Source: Verrucomicrobiota bacterium
GTDB taxonomy: Bacteria > Verrucomicrobiota > Lentisphaeria > JABSQK01 > JAJFLO01
Assembly (NCBI GenBank): GCA_021772675.1
Contig: JAJFLO010000574.1
Location: 1-52,518, forward strand
Length of the DNA: 52,518 nucleotides
Direction of reading: 5' to 3'
The number at the start of each line of letters is the position of its first letter. The stretch's first letter is position 1. This document shows positions 37,326 to 47,028 of this stretch, in pieces. The notes under the pieces are model-generated. The model made no database searches and was not told the DNA's origin. It saw nothing but the letters and a program-made list of their open reading frames with translations. The translations under genes and the position numbers were made by a program.

Positions 37326-37651
37326 GTGTCTGTTCAGAAATATATAAAACGCTATTAAAGAAATAGTTGCAACTGAAATTGAAAATGAGTTTTTATTAAA
37401 AATTGTTCAACTCCACGCATAGGCCTTGGAAAATTACGTTGTGTGATATTCATAACAACTTCTAAATTAAGCGGTTACTATTTTTCTGAAAAACTCCTGG
37501 AGTTGGTGGACGCGAAATTACTCGTCCTTAGCGACCTGTTGATAATTTGATTTTTGAAAATTTACTGAATCCATAAGATGTTTTCATAAAATAGGTTGTG
37601 GCTTTATGAAAATTTAATATTTCGAAATTCGCCTTTTCTGGACAGACACTA
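37324..37651. mobile_element. R4: TA-flanked TIR element
   Basis: The left end TAGTGTCTGTTCAGAAA and the reverse complement of the right end (TAGTGTCTGTCCAGAAA) form a 17-bp inverted repeat with one mismatch. The length is 328 bp, non-coding. The right TA (37650-37651) is shared with the following R3 element. A segment resembling its right portion recurs near 38008-38045. Confidence 0.8.
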
Positions 37652-37815
37652 GCAGTCTGTCGGACTTTAGAAGTCGTCACGAGAAAATCGTCAAATTGAG
37701 GACATTTTTGTCCAAATTTGAAGAGGATATTGCAATATTTGATGATGATTTGGACAAAAACGGGCCAATAGTGCGGTTTTCGCAGTAGATTCGTCTAAAG
37801 TCCGACAGGCTGCTA
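37650..37815. mobile_element. R3: TA-flanked TIR element, copy 2
   Basis: The left end TAGCAGTCTGTCGGACTTTA and the reverse complement of the right end (TAGCAGCCTGTCGGACTTTA) are inverted repeats of 20 bp with one mismatch. It is 166 bp, the same length as 1462-1627, and inverted relative to it. CGCAGTAGATT near the right end matches the block described for copy 1. Confidence 0.9.
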
Positions 37816-38400
37816 GGGAATGAGGATTTAATAATTTCCTAATTTATACATCTTATATTACTACGATTTGAATCCAATAATTAGCTCATATATATAATAC
37901 GTTTCACCAACCATTAAGTACTCGATAATTGACTTCCTATTAGTAAATATTTCCTAAATCAAGCACGATCACAGACTGTAAACGTATTATTTACTTTCGT
38001 AGATATTTGAAAATTACATATTTCTAAATTCGCTTTAACTTTTAGGAAGTTATAAAATCCCCATTCCTAGGTATAACTTACAAAATGGATCAGTATCCCT
38101 TATCGCGTACTTTTGAATAGTTGTAAACTAAATAATTTCAATATATTGAGCTTCTTACAAAAGTCTTTTCGGTTGTATTCCGACGTGAGACGCATCGGTG
38201 CGGCCGTCATGTATAAAGCGCATAGGGTCAACGCTATGCATCCTGCAGGCGGGACTAATGCAGCCATTAGCCCATGACGGACGACCACACCTGCACATCT
38301 TACGCTTAAAATTCGGCTCGAACATACTTTTGCAAGAAGCTCTATTAACCAATTTTATTCATTATAAATCGCTCAACTTAGAATGCAATATAAAAACAGG
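37816..38400. other. Gene-free stretch before the 2OG oxygenase terminator side
   Basis: It contains a decayed trace of R4 (near 38008-38045) and a compact set of inverted repeats at 38204-38280, listed separately. Short open frames on both strands (38100-38404) have no codon-use or family support and overlap the palindromes. Confidence 0.35.
38204..38280. other. Cluster of nested inverted repeats; candidate structured RNA or recombination site
   Basis: The outer arms CCGTCATG (38204-38211) and CATGACGG (38273-38280) are perfectly complementary. Inside are GCATAG/CTATGC (38220-38225 with 38234-38239, 8-base loop), the palindrome CCTGCAGG (38242-38249) and CTAATG/CATTAG (38255-38260 with 38265-38270, 4-base loop). 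Together they fold as a closing stem with inner hairpins. The segment is also GC-richer than its surroundings. No known RNA family was recognised. Confidence 0.4.
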
Positions 38401-40758
38401 TTAAATGGCATTAAATCGAATTGCCATGGCTTCGATGATGGTAAGATGTTCACAATCTAATTTGTAGGCCTGGAGCCGACACTCATAAGCACGTTGTGTT
38501 TTTTCACAAACCAGCGTGTGAGGAGAGCCATGGCGCTCAGTCACATGCGTGGAATCACATTGATGGCGTTCTATTATCTGATGAAGATGTTGCCGACGGT
38601 CTTTCCTTATTCTGAATCGATGAATTCTTTCCGTTGGACTATTGAGGAAATGGCTCAATTCACTACAATCGGAGCAGGAACAGGAAAGTTTTACAGGACG
38701 CTTCCAATCATGTGGCGGATTAGGTTCACATTCTGATCGGGATTTTAGTTCTGCATGACATGCCTTTAGCCAGTTAATTAGCGGTTTGCACTCGGTGTCT
38801 TTTTTATGGTCCATCCAACTTTCCAGCTGGATCAGTGCGGGTATTTGTACGGTTGTTAAATCATATTTTTGGGGTAAATTTACAATGTAGTCGATCAATT
38901 CTGCCAACACACCGGATATAGGAAGGGTAAAGATTGATTTGAATAAAGATACAGTCAATTCGCTACGGTTGAGCTGTTTTTTTTGTCCATCATGTGTCTC
39001 GTTTTCTCGTCTATCGACACGCTTCAATGCTTCCAGTATCTCTGGCGCCAAGGCATTGCAGAGAGTGTATCGGTCATTACTTTTATTTTTATGAACACAG
39101 AGTGATTCCAGAATGACAATATTTCTTGCAATTGTATTCTCGGTACTGCTTTTGAACAATTTCAGCAGGGGCTTCTGAAACGTCAACCACTCGTGCTGCT
39201 GACATAATGCTGCCATGGTTCGTTTTGGATCCTCCGTTGCATCCCGAATCAGAGTATCACCGACATAGGTTGCAATAAGGCTGGGATTGCCCAGTTTATT
39301 AAGCAAAGCGGGCATTTTGGAGCCCGTATCATTCTCCTTATTGATATCTGGATAGTGAAAATTCTCATATTGCACCGGCCACCGTTTCAGAATGGTTTGA
39401 GTAAATAGTATGCATTGCTGTTTTAGCTCATCATCAGATTTTTTGTTCTGCCATTGTTTGATCATATATTGCAGACCGGCAATGGCAGAATGAATACCTG
39501 TATTGCATAAAATCTCAAAATGCTGTTGATTTGGCCATAATATGACGGCGCCATGGCGATACCATCGTTCCATTTCCATCCCTGCATTTCCGGTGTATCC
39601 TCCTACTTCTTCTTCTGAATCGACATCTGTTAGCTCAATATTCGATATAAGTTCTTCCTCATCAACGTTCATTTCTCCAAATGCCATTGTGTCTCCGGTT
39701 GGATCGGTCCAGTGATCCGCTACCAGGCTTTGGTCGTAAACTTCGCCCATAGTGTAACTGTCAGGTCCATCATCGTAATCGTAGCTGTCATAATCGTCAC
39801 ATTCAGCTTCTCCAGATTCATGTAGGGTCAGCAGTGACAGATAGGCTTTCCATCCAGCTTCTTGCGCTGCTGCGAAGAGCGCTTGAGTTTTCGCACGGTC
39901 TGTTCCTTTGAGGAGATCTGGTTCCAGGCCAGTTTCAGTGTATTCGTGGTCGAGGATTACCGCTAACTTGATTGGATCGTCTTTGGTCTGACAATTCTGC
40001 AGGAGTTTGGCAATTTCAGAAATTTGTGTGTTGTATTGGGGGGCTTTAATTGTCTTCTTCGACCGTTTCAGTGTAATATTATACACGAGTGCAATGCGAT
40101 AACCGGTTTTCAATGGTCTAATCTCATGTTCGCAGTCTGCGTAAAACGCAGCGACATGTAGGTTGAATGCGCTTTCAGCGCCGCCAAAATCAATTGTTTT
40201 TTCATGGCCGCAATGGCGAATAATCAGCTCGCCGCCTTCGTAAATCGATGGTAAAATCACCACCAGCGTTGCCACCATACCATCAAGTTTTTCTCCGTCC
40301 TGGTGCGGTAGAAAGAAGCCACCCGGTTCATACAGAAGCAATTGGTACAACTGACAGTCAAGATCTTGGCCTTCCAGTCCCAATTGATGCTGTACACGCT
40401 CGAGAGTGGTGTTGAGAAAGTCAGGCCACTGTGGATTGGTTAGTTCTAAGTGATCTGAATCAATTGCCCAGACGCGACGTACACTGGTATCGACAAGTGT
40501 TTTCTCTCCTGTACCATACGGGGCCTGATGGCAGACACTGATAAGCTCGTTTGCCTGCGATTTGTTGATTGGCAGGCCAATCGGGCCTATACCATTGATC
40601 TCCAGACCGGGCATGATAACCGGTACACTCTCTCCAACACAAAAAGCTGTAGGTCGGTCAATTGTCTCAAGTGTTTCTAATAATTTCTTTGCGATTGTTG
40701 TTGGCATGGATTTCTTGCTTTTACGGTTTTCTGGTGGATAAAATTGGTTACATACCAT
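38401..40758 (-). CDS. Large 2-oxoglutarate/Fe(II)-dependent oxygenase (prolyl 4-hydroxylase-like)
   Basis: 785 residues. The oxygenase core is at about 125-240: LPHQDGEKLDGMVATLVVIL holds the iron-binding His-x-Asp pair, YADCEHEIRPL holds the distal His and GYRIALVYN the 2OG-binding Arg. A region of helices follows, with an acidic stretch near 330-390, then a Cys-rich C-terminus (SCSCSDCSELSHFLNSP, then RKDRRQHLHQIIERH, TERHGSPHTLVCEKT). This C-terminal signature recalls large fungal and other eukaryotic 2OG proteins; the likeness is by memory. The gene looks GC-richer than its neighbours, which hints at transfer. The start may instead be the Met 18 residues in (MPTTIAKK). The substrate is unknown. 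Confidence 0.8.
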   Translation of the reverse strand: MVCNQFYPPENRKSKKSMPTTIAKKLLETLETIDRPTAFCVGESVPVIMPGLEINGIGPIGLPINKSQANELISVCHQAPYGTGEKTLVDTSVRRVWAIDSDHLELTNPQWPDFLNTTLERVQHQLGLEGQDLDCQLYQLLLYEPGGFFLPHQDGEKLDGMVATLVVILPSIYEGGELIIRHCGHEKTIDFGGAESAFNLHVAAFYADCEHEIRPLKTGYRIALVYNITLKRSKKTIKAPQYNTQISEIAKLLQNCQTKDDPIKLAVILDHEYTETGLEPDLLKGTDRAKTQALFAAAQEAGWKAYLSLLTLHESGEAECDDYDSYDYDDGPDSYTMGEVYDQSLVADHWTDPTGDTMAFGEMNVDEEELISNIELTDVDSEEEVGGYTGNAGMEMERWYRHGAVILWPNQQHFEILCNTGIHSAIAGLQYMIKQWQNKKSDDELKQQCILFTQTILKRWPVQYENFHYPDINKENDTGSKMPALLNKLGNPSLIATYVGDTLIRDATEDPKRTMAALCQQHEWLTFQKPLLKLFKSSTENTIARNIVILESLCVHKNKSNDRYTLCNALAPEILEALKRVDRRENETHDGQKKQLNRSELTVSLFKSIFTLPISGVLAELIDYIVNLPQKYDLTTVQIPALIQLESWMDHKKDTECKPLINWLKACHAELKSRSECEPNPPHDWKRPVKLSCSCSDCSELSHFLNSPTERIHRFRIRKDRRQHLHQIIERHQCDSTHVTERHGSPHTLVCEKTQRAYECRLQAYKLDCEHLTIIEAMAIRFNAI

Positions 40759-40870
40759 TTTCGGATATGAAAATTAATTATTATTATATCTGTATCCAAG
40801 TGGGTTTTTGACCATTTTTCCTTTTATTATGAGTCAACATATCATGTATACTGCAAACAGTAGATTTTTC

Positions 40871-40888
40871 GATCCCGCATACGGGATC
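40871..40888. other. Perfect hairpin downstream of the kinase-cNMP gene; possible terminator
   Basis: GATCCCG (40871-40877), loop CATA, CGGGATC (40882-40888): a 7-bp GC-containing stem. It lies 62 bases past the stop at 40950 in the direction of minus-strand transcription. No T-run follows on that strand, so termination is only possible, not shown. Confidence 0.4.
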
Positions 40889-40949
40889 ATTTCAGGTAGG
40901 AACTTTACAGAAACCGGTCGAAAACCTGATCGCGTTTGCTATGCTTAAA

Positions 40950-42446
40950 TTAGAAACGGGTTAATTTCTCGTTTGCGCGACCAAGCCTGTCTGCAAGCGC
41001 TGCAATGGTTTTTTCCATCCAGAAAGGCAAGGTCTCCAAGTTATTAGTAAACATGTCTTGCGTTGAAACAAGCACTTCAGCGTCACTTGTTGCGACTGCA
41101 CTGGCAGTTCTTGGCGCATTGGTAATAAGTGCCATCTCCCCGACGATATCTCCATCTGACAAGTGTCCCAATATCATACGTTTTTTTCCTTTTCCCTTAA
41201 ACACCTCAACGTCACCACTTAGAATGATATAACATTTATTCCCGATCTCTCCCTCTTTAAGAAGGAATTCCCCTTTCTTGAATATTTGACTATTGATCGT
41301 CATTTTCCCTCTCACCAAATCGTCGATTTCATCAGTCATTTCTTTTACGTCTTGATAGCGGTCGAGTTTGTCAAACGCCATTGCTTTTTTAATGATCCGA
41401 CAAAGATCTGTTGTCAATTGGTGATTTTTAAATAATAGTTCTTCTGGAGGAATGAATTCTCGTTTCTGAGCTTTGTATAATATTTTGTTAATATCGCTGC
41501 CTGTATAGGGAGGATTAAGAGTTAACATGTGATAAAGAGTCGCTCCCAGAAGGAAGATATCACTATATTGGTCAATGCTGATAGTGTCTCCAATCGCTTG
41601 TTCTGGTGGCATGTATGCCGGAGTTCCTTTAACAACACCAAATCGGGTTGCTGTTGGAGAATGTTTATCGATGAGTTTAGTTTCTTTAGGTCTAATTGTT
41701 GAAGTAGATTTTCTGTTGGGGCGATTTGTTTTTGCCAAACCCCAATCCATTAACAAGACTTCTCCGAAATGTCCAACCATGATGTTTGCAGGTTTGATAT
41801 CTCTATGAATGATATTTTTTGAATGCGAAAACGAAACAGCGTCGCATATTTTCCGAAAAATGTTAAGCAGATTAAAAACATCGTAGCTTTCCTTATACTC
41901 TCTATCCTCTTTTTCCAATTTCTGGATAATCTCAAGCAATGATTCTCCTTTAATGAAGTTCATCGTAAAATAAATTCCATAGCCTTGTAAAAAACCTAAA
42001 TCATGCACGGGTATAATATTGGGGTGTTCCAATTGACCGGTGATCCTCGCTTCTCTTATGAAGCTTTTAATGAGCGACTTATTTCCTTTGTGTTTTGGGA
42101 GAATTACCTTTAAAATTGAATGACGCTGAAGATCTTTATCATAGACATAGAGAATGTTACCCATCCCGCCAGACGATATTTTTTTCTTCACTCGATATTT
42201 ATCCTCATTTGGCTGACGTGCCAGGGCTGATTTGAATACCTGTTCTTCTTTACTGGTAAGAACCTGTTTCAGTATGTCATGTGAAGTAAGGCGTTTAGTA
42301 CGTGATCGACCTTTAATTATAATGCTCAATAGTGATTGCTTTTTCAGTACTTTATTCGGGTAAACGATCAACGAAGAACTGACATCTCCAATCGTTGAAT
42401 CTAGGTGGGGATTATTCTTCTTTTGAGTATCTTTTTTACTCGGCAT
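40950..42446 (-). CDS. Ser/Thr protein kinase with C-terminal cyclic nucleotide-binding domain
   Basis: 498 residues from the ATG at 42446. After about 80 basic N-terminal residues comes a Hanks kinase domain: KKISSGGMGNILYVYDK (glycine loop), HRDIKPANIMV (catalytic loop) and LMDWGLAK (DWG in place of DFG, common in PVC kinases). The last 115 residues form a cNMP-binding domain (FKKGEFLLKEGEIGNKCYII, GDIVGEMALITNAPRTASAVA, the phosphate-binding cassette). A kinase whose activity may respond to a cyclic nucleotide is implied. The gene overlaps the end of trpA by 11 bases, so it is translated from the trp transcript. A start at 42470 is possible but overlaps trpA more. Confidence 0.88.
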   Translation of the reverse strand: MPSKKDTQKKNNPHLDSTIGDVSSSLIVYPNKVLKKQSLLSIIIKGRSRTKRLTSHDILKQVLTSKEEQVFKSALARQPNEDKYRVKKKISSGGMGNILYVYDKDLQRHSILKVILPKHKGNKSLIKSFIREARITGQLEHPNIIPVHDLGFLQGYGIYFTMNFIKGESLLEIIQKLEKEDREYKESYDVFNLLNIFRKICDAVSFSHSKNIIHRDIKPANIMVGHFGEVLLMDWGLAKTNRPNRKSTSTIRPKETKLIDKHSPTATRFGVVKGTPAYMPPEQAIGDTISIDQYSDIFLLGATLYHMLTLNPPYTGSDINKILYKAQKREFIPPEELLFKNHQLTTDLCRIIKKAMAFDKLDRYQDVKEMTDEIDDLVRGKMTINSQIFKKGEFLLKEGEIGNKCYIILSGDVEVFKGKGKKRMILGHLSDGDIVGEMALITNAPRTASAVATSDAEVLVSTQDMFTNNLETLPFWMEKTIAALADRLGRANEKLTRF

Positions 42447-43224
42447 GGTGGATTGTCTTTGAAAGTGCACTGATTTTTTCAGCTAATGGCATGTCATAGT
42501 CTTTTATATTATCACGAATGGTATTTATAATTGCGCTGCCGATGACAATACCGTCTACTGTTTCTATAACCGTTTCAATTTGTGACGCCTTGGAAATGCC
42601 AAATCCCAATGCGATTGGCAAATCTGTCTGTGATCTTATTTCTTTTGTATGTGCAGTGACAGTTTGTGCAATATTTTCCCGTTCACCCGTCACACCTCGA
42701 ATAGATATTTGATAAACAAATCCGGTCGCAGATTCCAGTATGCGTTCCATTCTGTCTGAAGTTGTGGACGGAGAAATTAACTGAATAATATGCAGTCCGC
42801 ATGAATCTACTGCGGGGCGGATTTCGGATTGCTCTTCAAATGGCAGATCAACTACTAACAGAGCATCACCTCCGCATTCCTTGACTTTGGTTACAAATGG
42901 ATCGACTCCCATGTTATATATCGGATTTAAATAACCGAAAACGACAACAGGATTCCTGTCATTATTCATCCTGAATTCCCTGAGTATTCTGAAATAATCA
43001 TCACGCTTAAACCCACTATTCAGAGCGAGTTGAGACGATATCTGAATTGCCGGTCCATCGGCGGTGGGGTCTGAAAAAGGATAACCTAATTCGATAATGT
43101 CAACTCCGTTATCCACCAATATATTCATGAGTTTTAACGTATCGTTAACCGATGGAAATCCAGCCGTTATATAGGCAATGAATATTTTAGATTTTTCGCT
43201 AAATATTTGTTTGATTCTGTCCAT
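42436..43224 (-). CDS. trpA: Tryptophan synthase alpha chain
   Basis: 262 residues from the ATG at 43224 (MDRIKQIF), the normal length; longer readings from 43278 overlap the end of trpB. The family pattern is FIAYITAGFPSVNDTLKLMN, IIELGYPFSDPTADGPAIQ (catalytic Glu), a LLVVDLPFEE segment near 128, RGVTGERENIA near 184 and LGFGIS near 215. It cleaves indole-3-glycerol phosphate and feeds indole to TrpB. Only 7 bases separate it from trpB, and the kinase gene overlaps its 3' end. Confidence 0.95.
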   Translation of the reverse strand: MDRIKQIFSEKSKIFIAYITAGFPSVNDTLKLMNILVDNGVDIIELGYPFSDPTADGPAIQISSQLALNSGFKRDDYFRILREFRMNNDRNPVVVFGYLNPIYNMGVDPFVTKVKECGGDALLVVDLPFEEQSEIRPAVDSCGLHIIQLISPSTTSDRMERILESATGFVYQISIRGVTGERENIAQTVTAHTKEIRSQTDLPIALGFGISKASQIETVIETVDGIVIGSAIINTIRDNIKDYDMPLAEKISALSKTIHHAE

Positions 43225-43231
43225 AAGATAT

Positions 43232-44428
43232 CTATTTTTTACCCAAGTATTGATTGACGGACTGCATATCTTTATCACCTCGACCGCTTACATTCACAAT
43301 TATGATATGATCATTGGGTAACGACGGCGCAATTTTCATAGTATGTGCAATGGCATGACTTGATTCAAGTGCCGGAATAATTCCTTGAAATCGCGTTAAT
43401 TCCATAAACGCATTTACTGCTTCCTCATCGGTTATGGATACATATTGAACTCTATTTTCGTCATGCAGCCAGGAATGTTCAGGGCCTACCCCTGGATAAT
43501 CTAGTCCGGCACTTATTGAATGTGCGTTGCAAATTTGACCATCTTCAGTTTGGAGTAAATAGGTTTTGCTGCCGTGTAAAATTCCAACTTTTCCCCCAGT
43601 TATACTTGCAGCATGCTGATCGGTATTTATGCCTAAACCTGCCGCCTCGACGCCAATAAGTTTAACTGATTTCAATTGAATAAACGGTGTAAAAATACCA
43701 ATCGCATTACTCCCTCCGCCAACACATGCAATGACAGAGTCTGGAAGTCGATTTTCCTTTTCCATAATTTGCTGTTTTGTCTCCTCACCAATAATTTTCT
43801 GAAATTCCCTTACTATCATGGGATATGGATGCGGCCCAGCAGCTGAACCGATAACATAAAAGGTATCTTGAGATGTGGCAATCCATTCACGCATCGCTTC
43901 GTTCATGGCATCTTTCAATGTTTTCGTACCACTATGAACGGGAATGATTTTGGCGCCGAGCATGTACATACGTTTTACATTTTCTTCCTGACGTTTCATA
44001 TCTTCTTCACCCATGAATACGTCGCATGTAAATCCAAAAATTGCTGCTGCTGTCGCGGTTGCTACACCGTGTTGTCCTGCACCTGTCTCTGCGATGAGAC
44101 GTGTTTTATTCATACGTCGAGCGAGTAAAGCCTGACCCATGGTGTTATTAATCTTATGTGCACCGGTATGATTCAGATCTTCACGCTTTAGATATATTTT
44201 AGCGCCTGCCAACCGTTCCGTTAATCGTTCAGCATAAAACAGTGGTGATGGACGGCCGACAAACTCTTTCAAGTAAAACGATAATTCCTCATGAAATGAT
44301 TTTTCATTCCAGGCTATGTTAAACGCATTTTCAACCTCAGACATAGCTGGCATCAAGGTTTCTGCTATATACTGACCCCCAAAGGAGCCAAATCGACCCT
44401 TGAATTTATTTGTCATATCTGTGTTCAT
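43232..44428 (-). CDS. trpB: Tryptophan synthase beta chain
   Basis: 398 residues. The pyridoxal-phosphate enzyme has [15 protein letters not shown] with the Schiff-base Lys, the [16 protein letters not shown] segment and [12 protein letters not shown] (phosphate-binding glycine loop), with SGRGDKDM at the C-terminus. It is the TrpB1 type, used with TrpA. It begins 4 bases after the trpC stop, within the trpCBA operon. Confidence 0.97.
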   Translation of the reverse strand: MNTDMTNKFKGRFGSFGGQYIAETLMPAMSEVENAFNIAWNEKSFHEELSFYLKEFVGRPSPLFYAERLTERLAGAKIYLKREDLNHTGAHKINNTMGQALLARRMNKTRLIAETGAGQHGVATATAAAIFGFTCDVFMGEEDMKRQEENVKRMYMLGAKIIPVHSGTKTLKDAMNEAMREWIATSQDTFYVIGSAAGPHPYPMIVREFQKIIGEETKQQIMEKENRLPDSVIACVGGGSNAIGIFTPFIQLKSVKLIGVEAAGLGINTDQHAASITGGKVGILHGSKTYLLQTEDGQICNAHSISAGLDYPGVGPEHSWLHDENRVQYVSITDEEAVNAFMELTRFQGIIPALESSHAIAHTMKIAPSLPNDHIIIVNVSGRGDKDMQSVNQYLGKK

Positions 44429-44432
44429 GTTA

Positions 44433-45227
44433 TCAATATAAAGAAATAAATGATTTTATCGTTTCATCCGGTGCTTCACTTTTAATAAGCGCTTCGCCTA
44501 TTAGGAAGATGCGAATACCGTTATCCCACAATATTTTTATTGATTGTTGAGTTTTCAGTCCAGATTCCGCAACAATTAATGATTTGTCATCAATGTGCTG
44601 AGCCAGTTCTAATGTTTTGGATTCCGAAGTTTCAAATGTCTTTAAGTTTCTATTATTAATACCAATGAGATCACATTCAACTTCGTTCCTGACATATTTT
44701 AGTTCATCAACCGAATGCACCTCCGCTAGCACATCCATATTCAGTTTATGTGCAAGGTCCGCCAATATTGCTGCTTTTTTTGCAGAAAGGATAGACATGA
44801 TTAAAAGAATACAGTCCGACCGTAATACTCGACTTTCATATATTTGATACTCATCAATAATGAATTCTTTACGTAAAATTGGCAATTGAGTATGATGAAA
44901 GACGTCGTTTATATCATTGCTTTCAGCAAAAAAAAATTCTTTATCCGTTAATACTGATACAGCGGCGGCTCCACCCTGTTCATACAATTTTACTTGGTGA
45001 AGTGCGGCTAAATTAGGACAAATTTTCCCGAGGGATGGTGAACCTCGCTTGAATTCAGCGATGATGGCGGGGCGATTTTTTCCGATTTTTTTTACAGAAG
45101 ATACAAAATTTCTCGAACGATTATCACTCTCTGTTTTTGATATTAAATCGTTAATAGAGACTCGTTTCTTCTTGTTGACTAGTTCATTTTTCTTGGAGGC
45201 AACAATTGTGTCTAAAATGGTATTCAT
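44433..45227 (-). CDS. trpC: Indole-3-glycerol phosphate synthase
   Basis: 264 residues, usual length. Barrel motifs are seen: [15 protein letters not shown] (catalytic Lys), [46 protein letters not shown] and AESGLKT. It makes indole-3-glycerol phosphate for TrpA. No trpF lies between it and trpB, so that step must be encoded elsewhere. The gene begins 104 bases after murF ends; the two may be co-transcribed. Confidence 0.96.
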   Translation of the reverse strand: MNTILDTIVASKKNELVNKKKRVSINDLISKTESDNRSRNFVSSVKKIGKNRPAIIAEFKRGSPSLGKICPNLAALHQVKLYEQGGAAAVSVLTDKEFFFAESNDINDVFHHTQLPILRKEFIIDEYQIYESRVLRSDCILLIMSILSAKKAAILADLAHKLNMDVLAEVHSVDELKYVRNEVECDLIGINNRNLKTFETSESKTLELAQHIDDKSLIVAESGLKTQQSIKILWDNGIRIFLIGEALIKSEAPDETIKSFISLY

Positions 45228-45331
45228 TTTTATCCTGAATCATTCTTTTTGATATCGTTTGTGGTAATGGTTTCAATCGCATCTAATATAAAGCAGATCA
45301 ATCTCACTTTCAAAAGGCTTTTCAAGACATG

Positions 45332-46771
45332 TTATATTGCTGATTTTTTTGAAAAATTGAGATTCAAATCATCTATAATCGTTTCCAATTTCATTCCACG
45401 TGATCCTTTAAGTGCAATGGTGTCTGATTGTTTTAGATTAGATAGTAGATAGTGTTTTACGGATTGGGTGGAAGCAAACGTCAAAAAATCAAATGATTTA
45501 GATGCTCCTTGCATTCTTGATCCCACAAGCAGTGTTTTGACTCCAACAAGCTCAATTGCAACTTTTTCTAAAATTTGAAAGTGCAATATGGCTTCATTAT
45601 TTCCTAGTTCTAGCATATCGCCCAAAATTAGATAAACTGTACCTTTTAGCTGACCAGATTTATTCAGTGATTTAAGCCACGTTATAAATGCTAACATGCT
45701 ATCTGGATTGGCGTTATAGGCGTCGTTAATAATACAGATGTCATCAATGAATTTAACATCCATCCTCATTCCAGGCATTGAGAATGATGTTAGCGCTTCC
45801 GCAACTCTCTGTTCATCGAAATTTAATAGTTGTCCGATTGCAAAACCAATACAACTATTAATCGCAAGATGAGCTCCGCTAAGGCACCATGAAATGCGGA
45901 TCGGTTTGGAGCTATCTGAATTAAGTATCTCAAATTCCGAGTTTACCAGAGTTTCACATTTATAATTTAATCTAATCTTGGCCTCCTTTTCAGTGCCAAA
46001 CGTGATAAATGATTGTCGCTTATTCAATGGTGTGATCCATTGATTATTTTCTAATGAATGTGGAATGATAGCGAATCGGGTTTTGTTTGATGACGTTAAT
46101 AATGAGGCTTTTTCTTTTGTAACACCATCAATATCATCTAACTTTTCGAGATGGACAGGCCCCACATTGGTGATTATGCCTATATCAGGCATGACGACTT
46201 TTGTTAGTATTTCAATTTCTCCTGGCGAATTTGTGCCGAGTTCAATCACGAGATACTGGTGATCTTTATTGAGTTTCAGTAAGTTTTGCGGCACACCGAT
46301 TTGGTTATTTGTATTACGAAAACTCGTTAATACAGATCCTTTACTACAATGTTTGATTATATGTCCAATAATCTCTTTTGTTGTTGTTTTTCCATTGCTG
46401 CCAGTCACGGCGATTACAATTATTTTTTTAAATCGTGATCGGTGAGCGTTAGCCAAATTCTGGTATGCGGTTAACGTGTTATTGACAACGAGACAGTGAA
46501 TGTCGGTTTCATTCATGATTTTTTTTATTGCATCTGTTTTTTTTTCGATACAAATAGCTGATACCCCTGCATCAATTGCCTGTGAAATAAAATCATGACC
46601 ATCGAATGTATCTCCGATCAGAGCTAAGAACATGGATTGTTTTGGTAACTTACGTGTGTCAGTGCTGATTGAAGAGATACCAAAAACATGCGGAGGATCG
46701 AAAGCGGGCTTATACCAGGATCCACCAGTATAATTAATCAGCTCTTCCCATGAAAATTGAATAGTGATCAT
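45332..46771 (-). CDS. murF: UDP-N-acetylmuramoyl-tripeptide--D-alanyl-D-alanine ligase
   Basis: Last cytoplasmic step of peptidoglycan precursor synthesis. It is 479 residues. The Mur ligase N-domain (DTRKLPKQSMFLALIGDTFDGHDF) is followed by the ATP loop AVTGSNGKTTTKEIIGH (about 121-137), the central-domain EIGTNSPGEIEIL-like segment (seen as ELGTNSPGEIE) and DAYNANPDSMLAFI (about 352-365), typical of MurF, then GDMLELG. The neighbouring genes are not part of a usual mur cluster. An R3 element remnant lies just upstream (46816-46964). Confidence 0.95.
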   Translation of the reverse strand: MITIQFSWEELINYTGGSWYKPAFDPPHVFGISSISTDTRKLPKQSMFLALIGDTFDGHDFISQAIDAGVSAICIEKKTDAIKKIMNETDIHCLVVNNTLTAYQNLANAHRSRFKKIIVIAVTGSNGKTTTKEIIGHIIKHCSKGSVLTSFRNTNNQIGVPQNLLKLNKDHQYLVIELGTNSPGEIEILTKVVMPDIGIITNVGPVHLEKLDDIDGVTKEKASLLTSSNKTRFAIIPHSLENNQWITPLNKRQSFITFGTEKEAKIRLNYKCETLVNSEFEILNSDSSKPIRISWCLSGAHLAINSCIGFAIGQLLNFDEQRVAEALTSFSMPGMRMDVKFIDDICIINDAYNANPDSMLAFITWLKSLNKSGQLKGTVYLILGDMLELGNNEAILHFQILEKVAIELVGVKTLLVGSRMQGASKSFDFLTFASTQSVKHYLLSNLKQSDTIALKGSRGMKLETIIDDLNLNFSKKSAI

Positions 46772-46815
46772 TTTTACTGCGATTGATTGTCTTTTATAAA
46801 TTAGTGTTAAAATTC

Positions 46816-46964
46816 TAGCAATCTGTCGAACTTAGAAAATCGTCAAATTGAGGCTATTTCTATCCAAGTCTGAAAAGGAGATGTTGCACCCCGCGGGATT
46901 GACGAATATATTGGCGGAAATAGGCCAAGAATGCGGTTTTCGCAGTAGATTCCTCCTAAGTCTT
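46816..46964. mobile_element. R3: decayed TIR element, copy 3
   Basis: The left end TAGCAATCTGTCGAACTTAG and the internal blocks AAATCGTCAAATTGAGG and ATGCGGTTTTCGCAGTAGATT match 37650-37815 in the same orientation. The right inverted repeat is cut to CTAAGTCTTTTA. It lies in the intergenic region between murF and the CPBP protease gene, which diverge. Confidence 0.75.
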
Positions 46965-47028
46965 TTAATCTCGATATTCCTTTAAGCATAATTCAGGGAA
47001 ATCGTATCACAATAATTATCCGTTATTA

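Noticed and set aside
38100-38404. Short open frames on both strands
   Set aside because: They overlap the palindrome cluster; codon content is explained by the local GC-rich inverted repeats.
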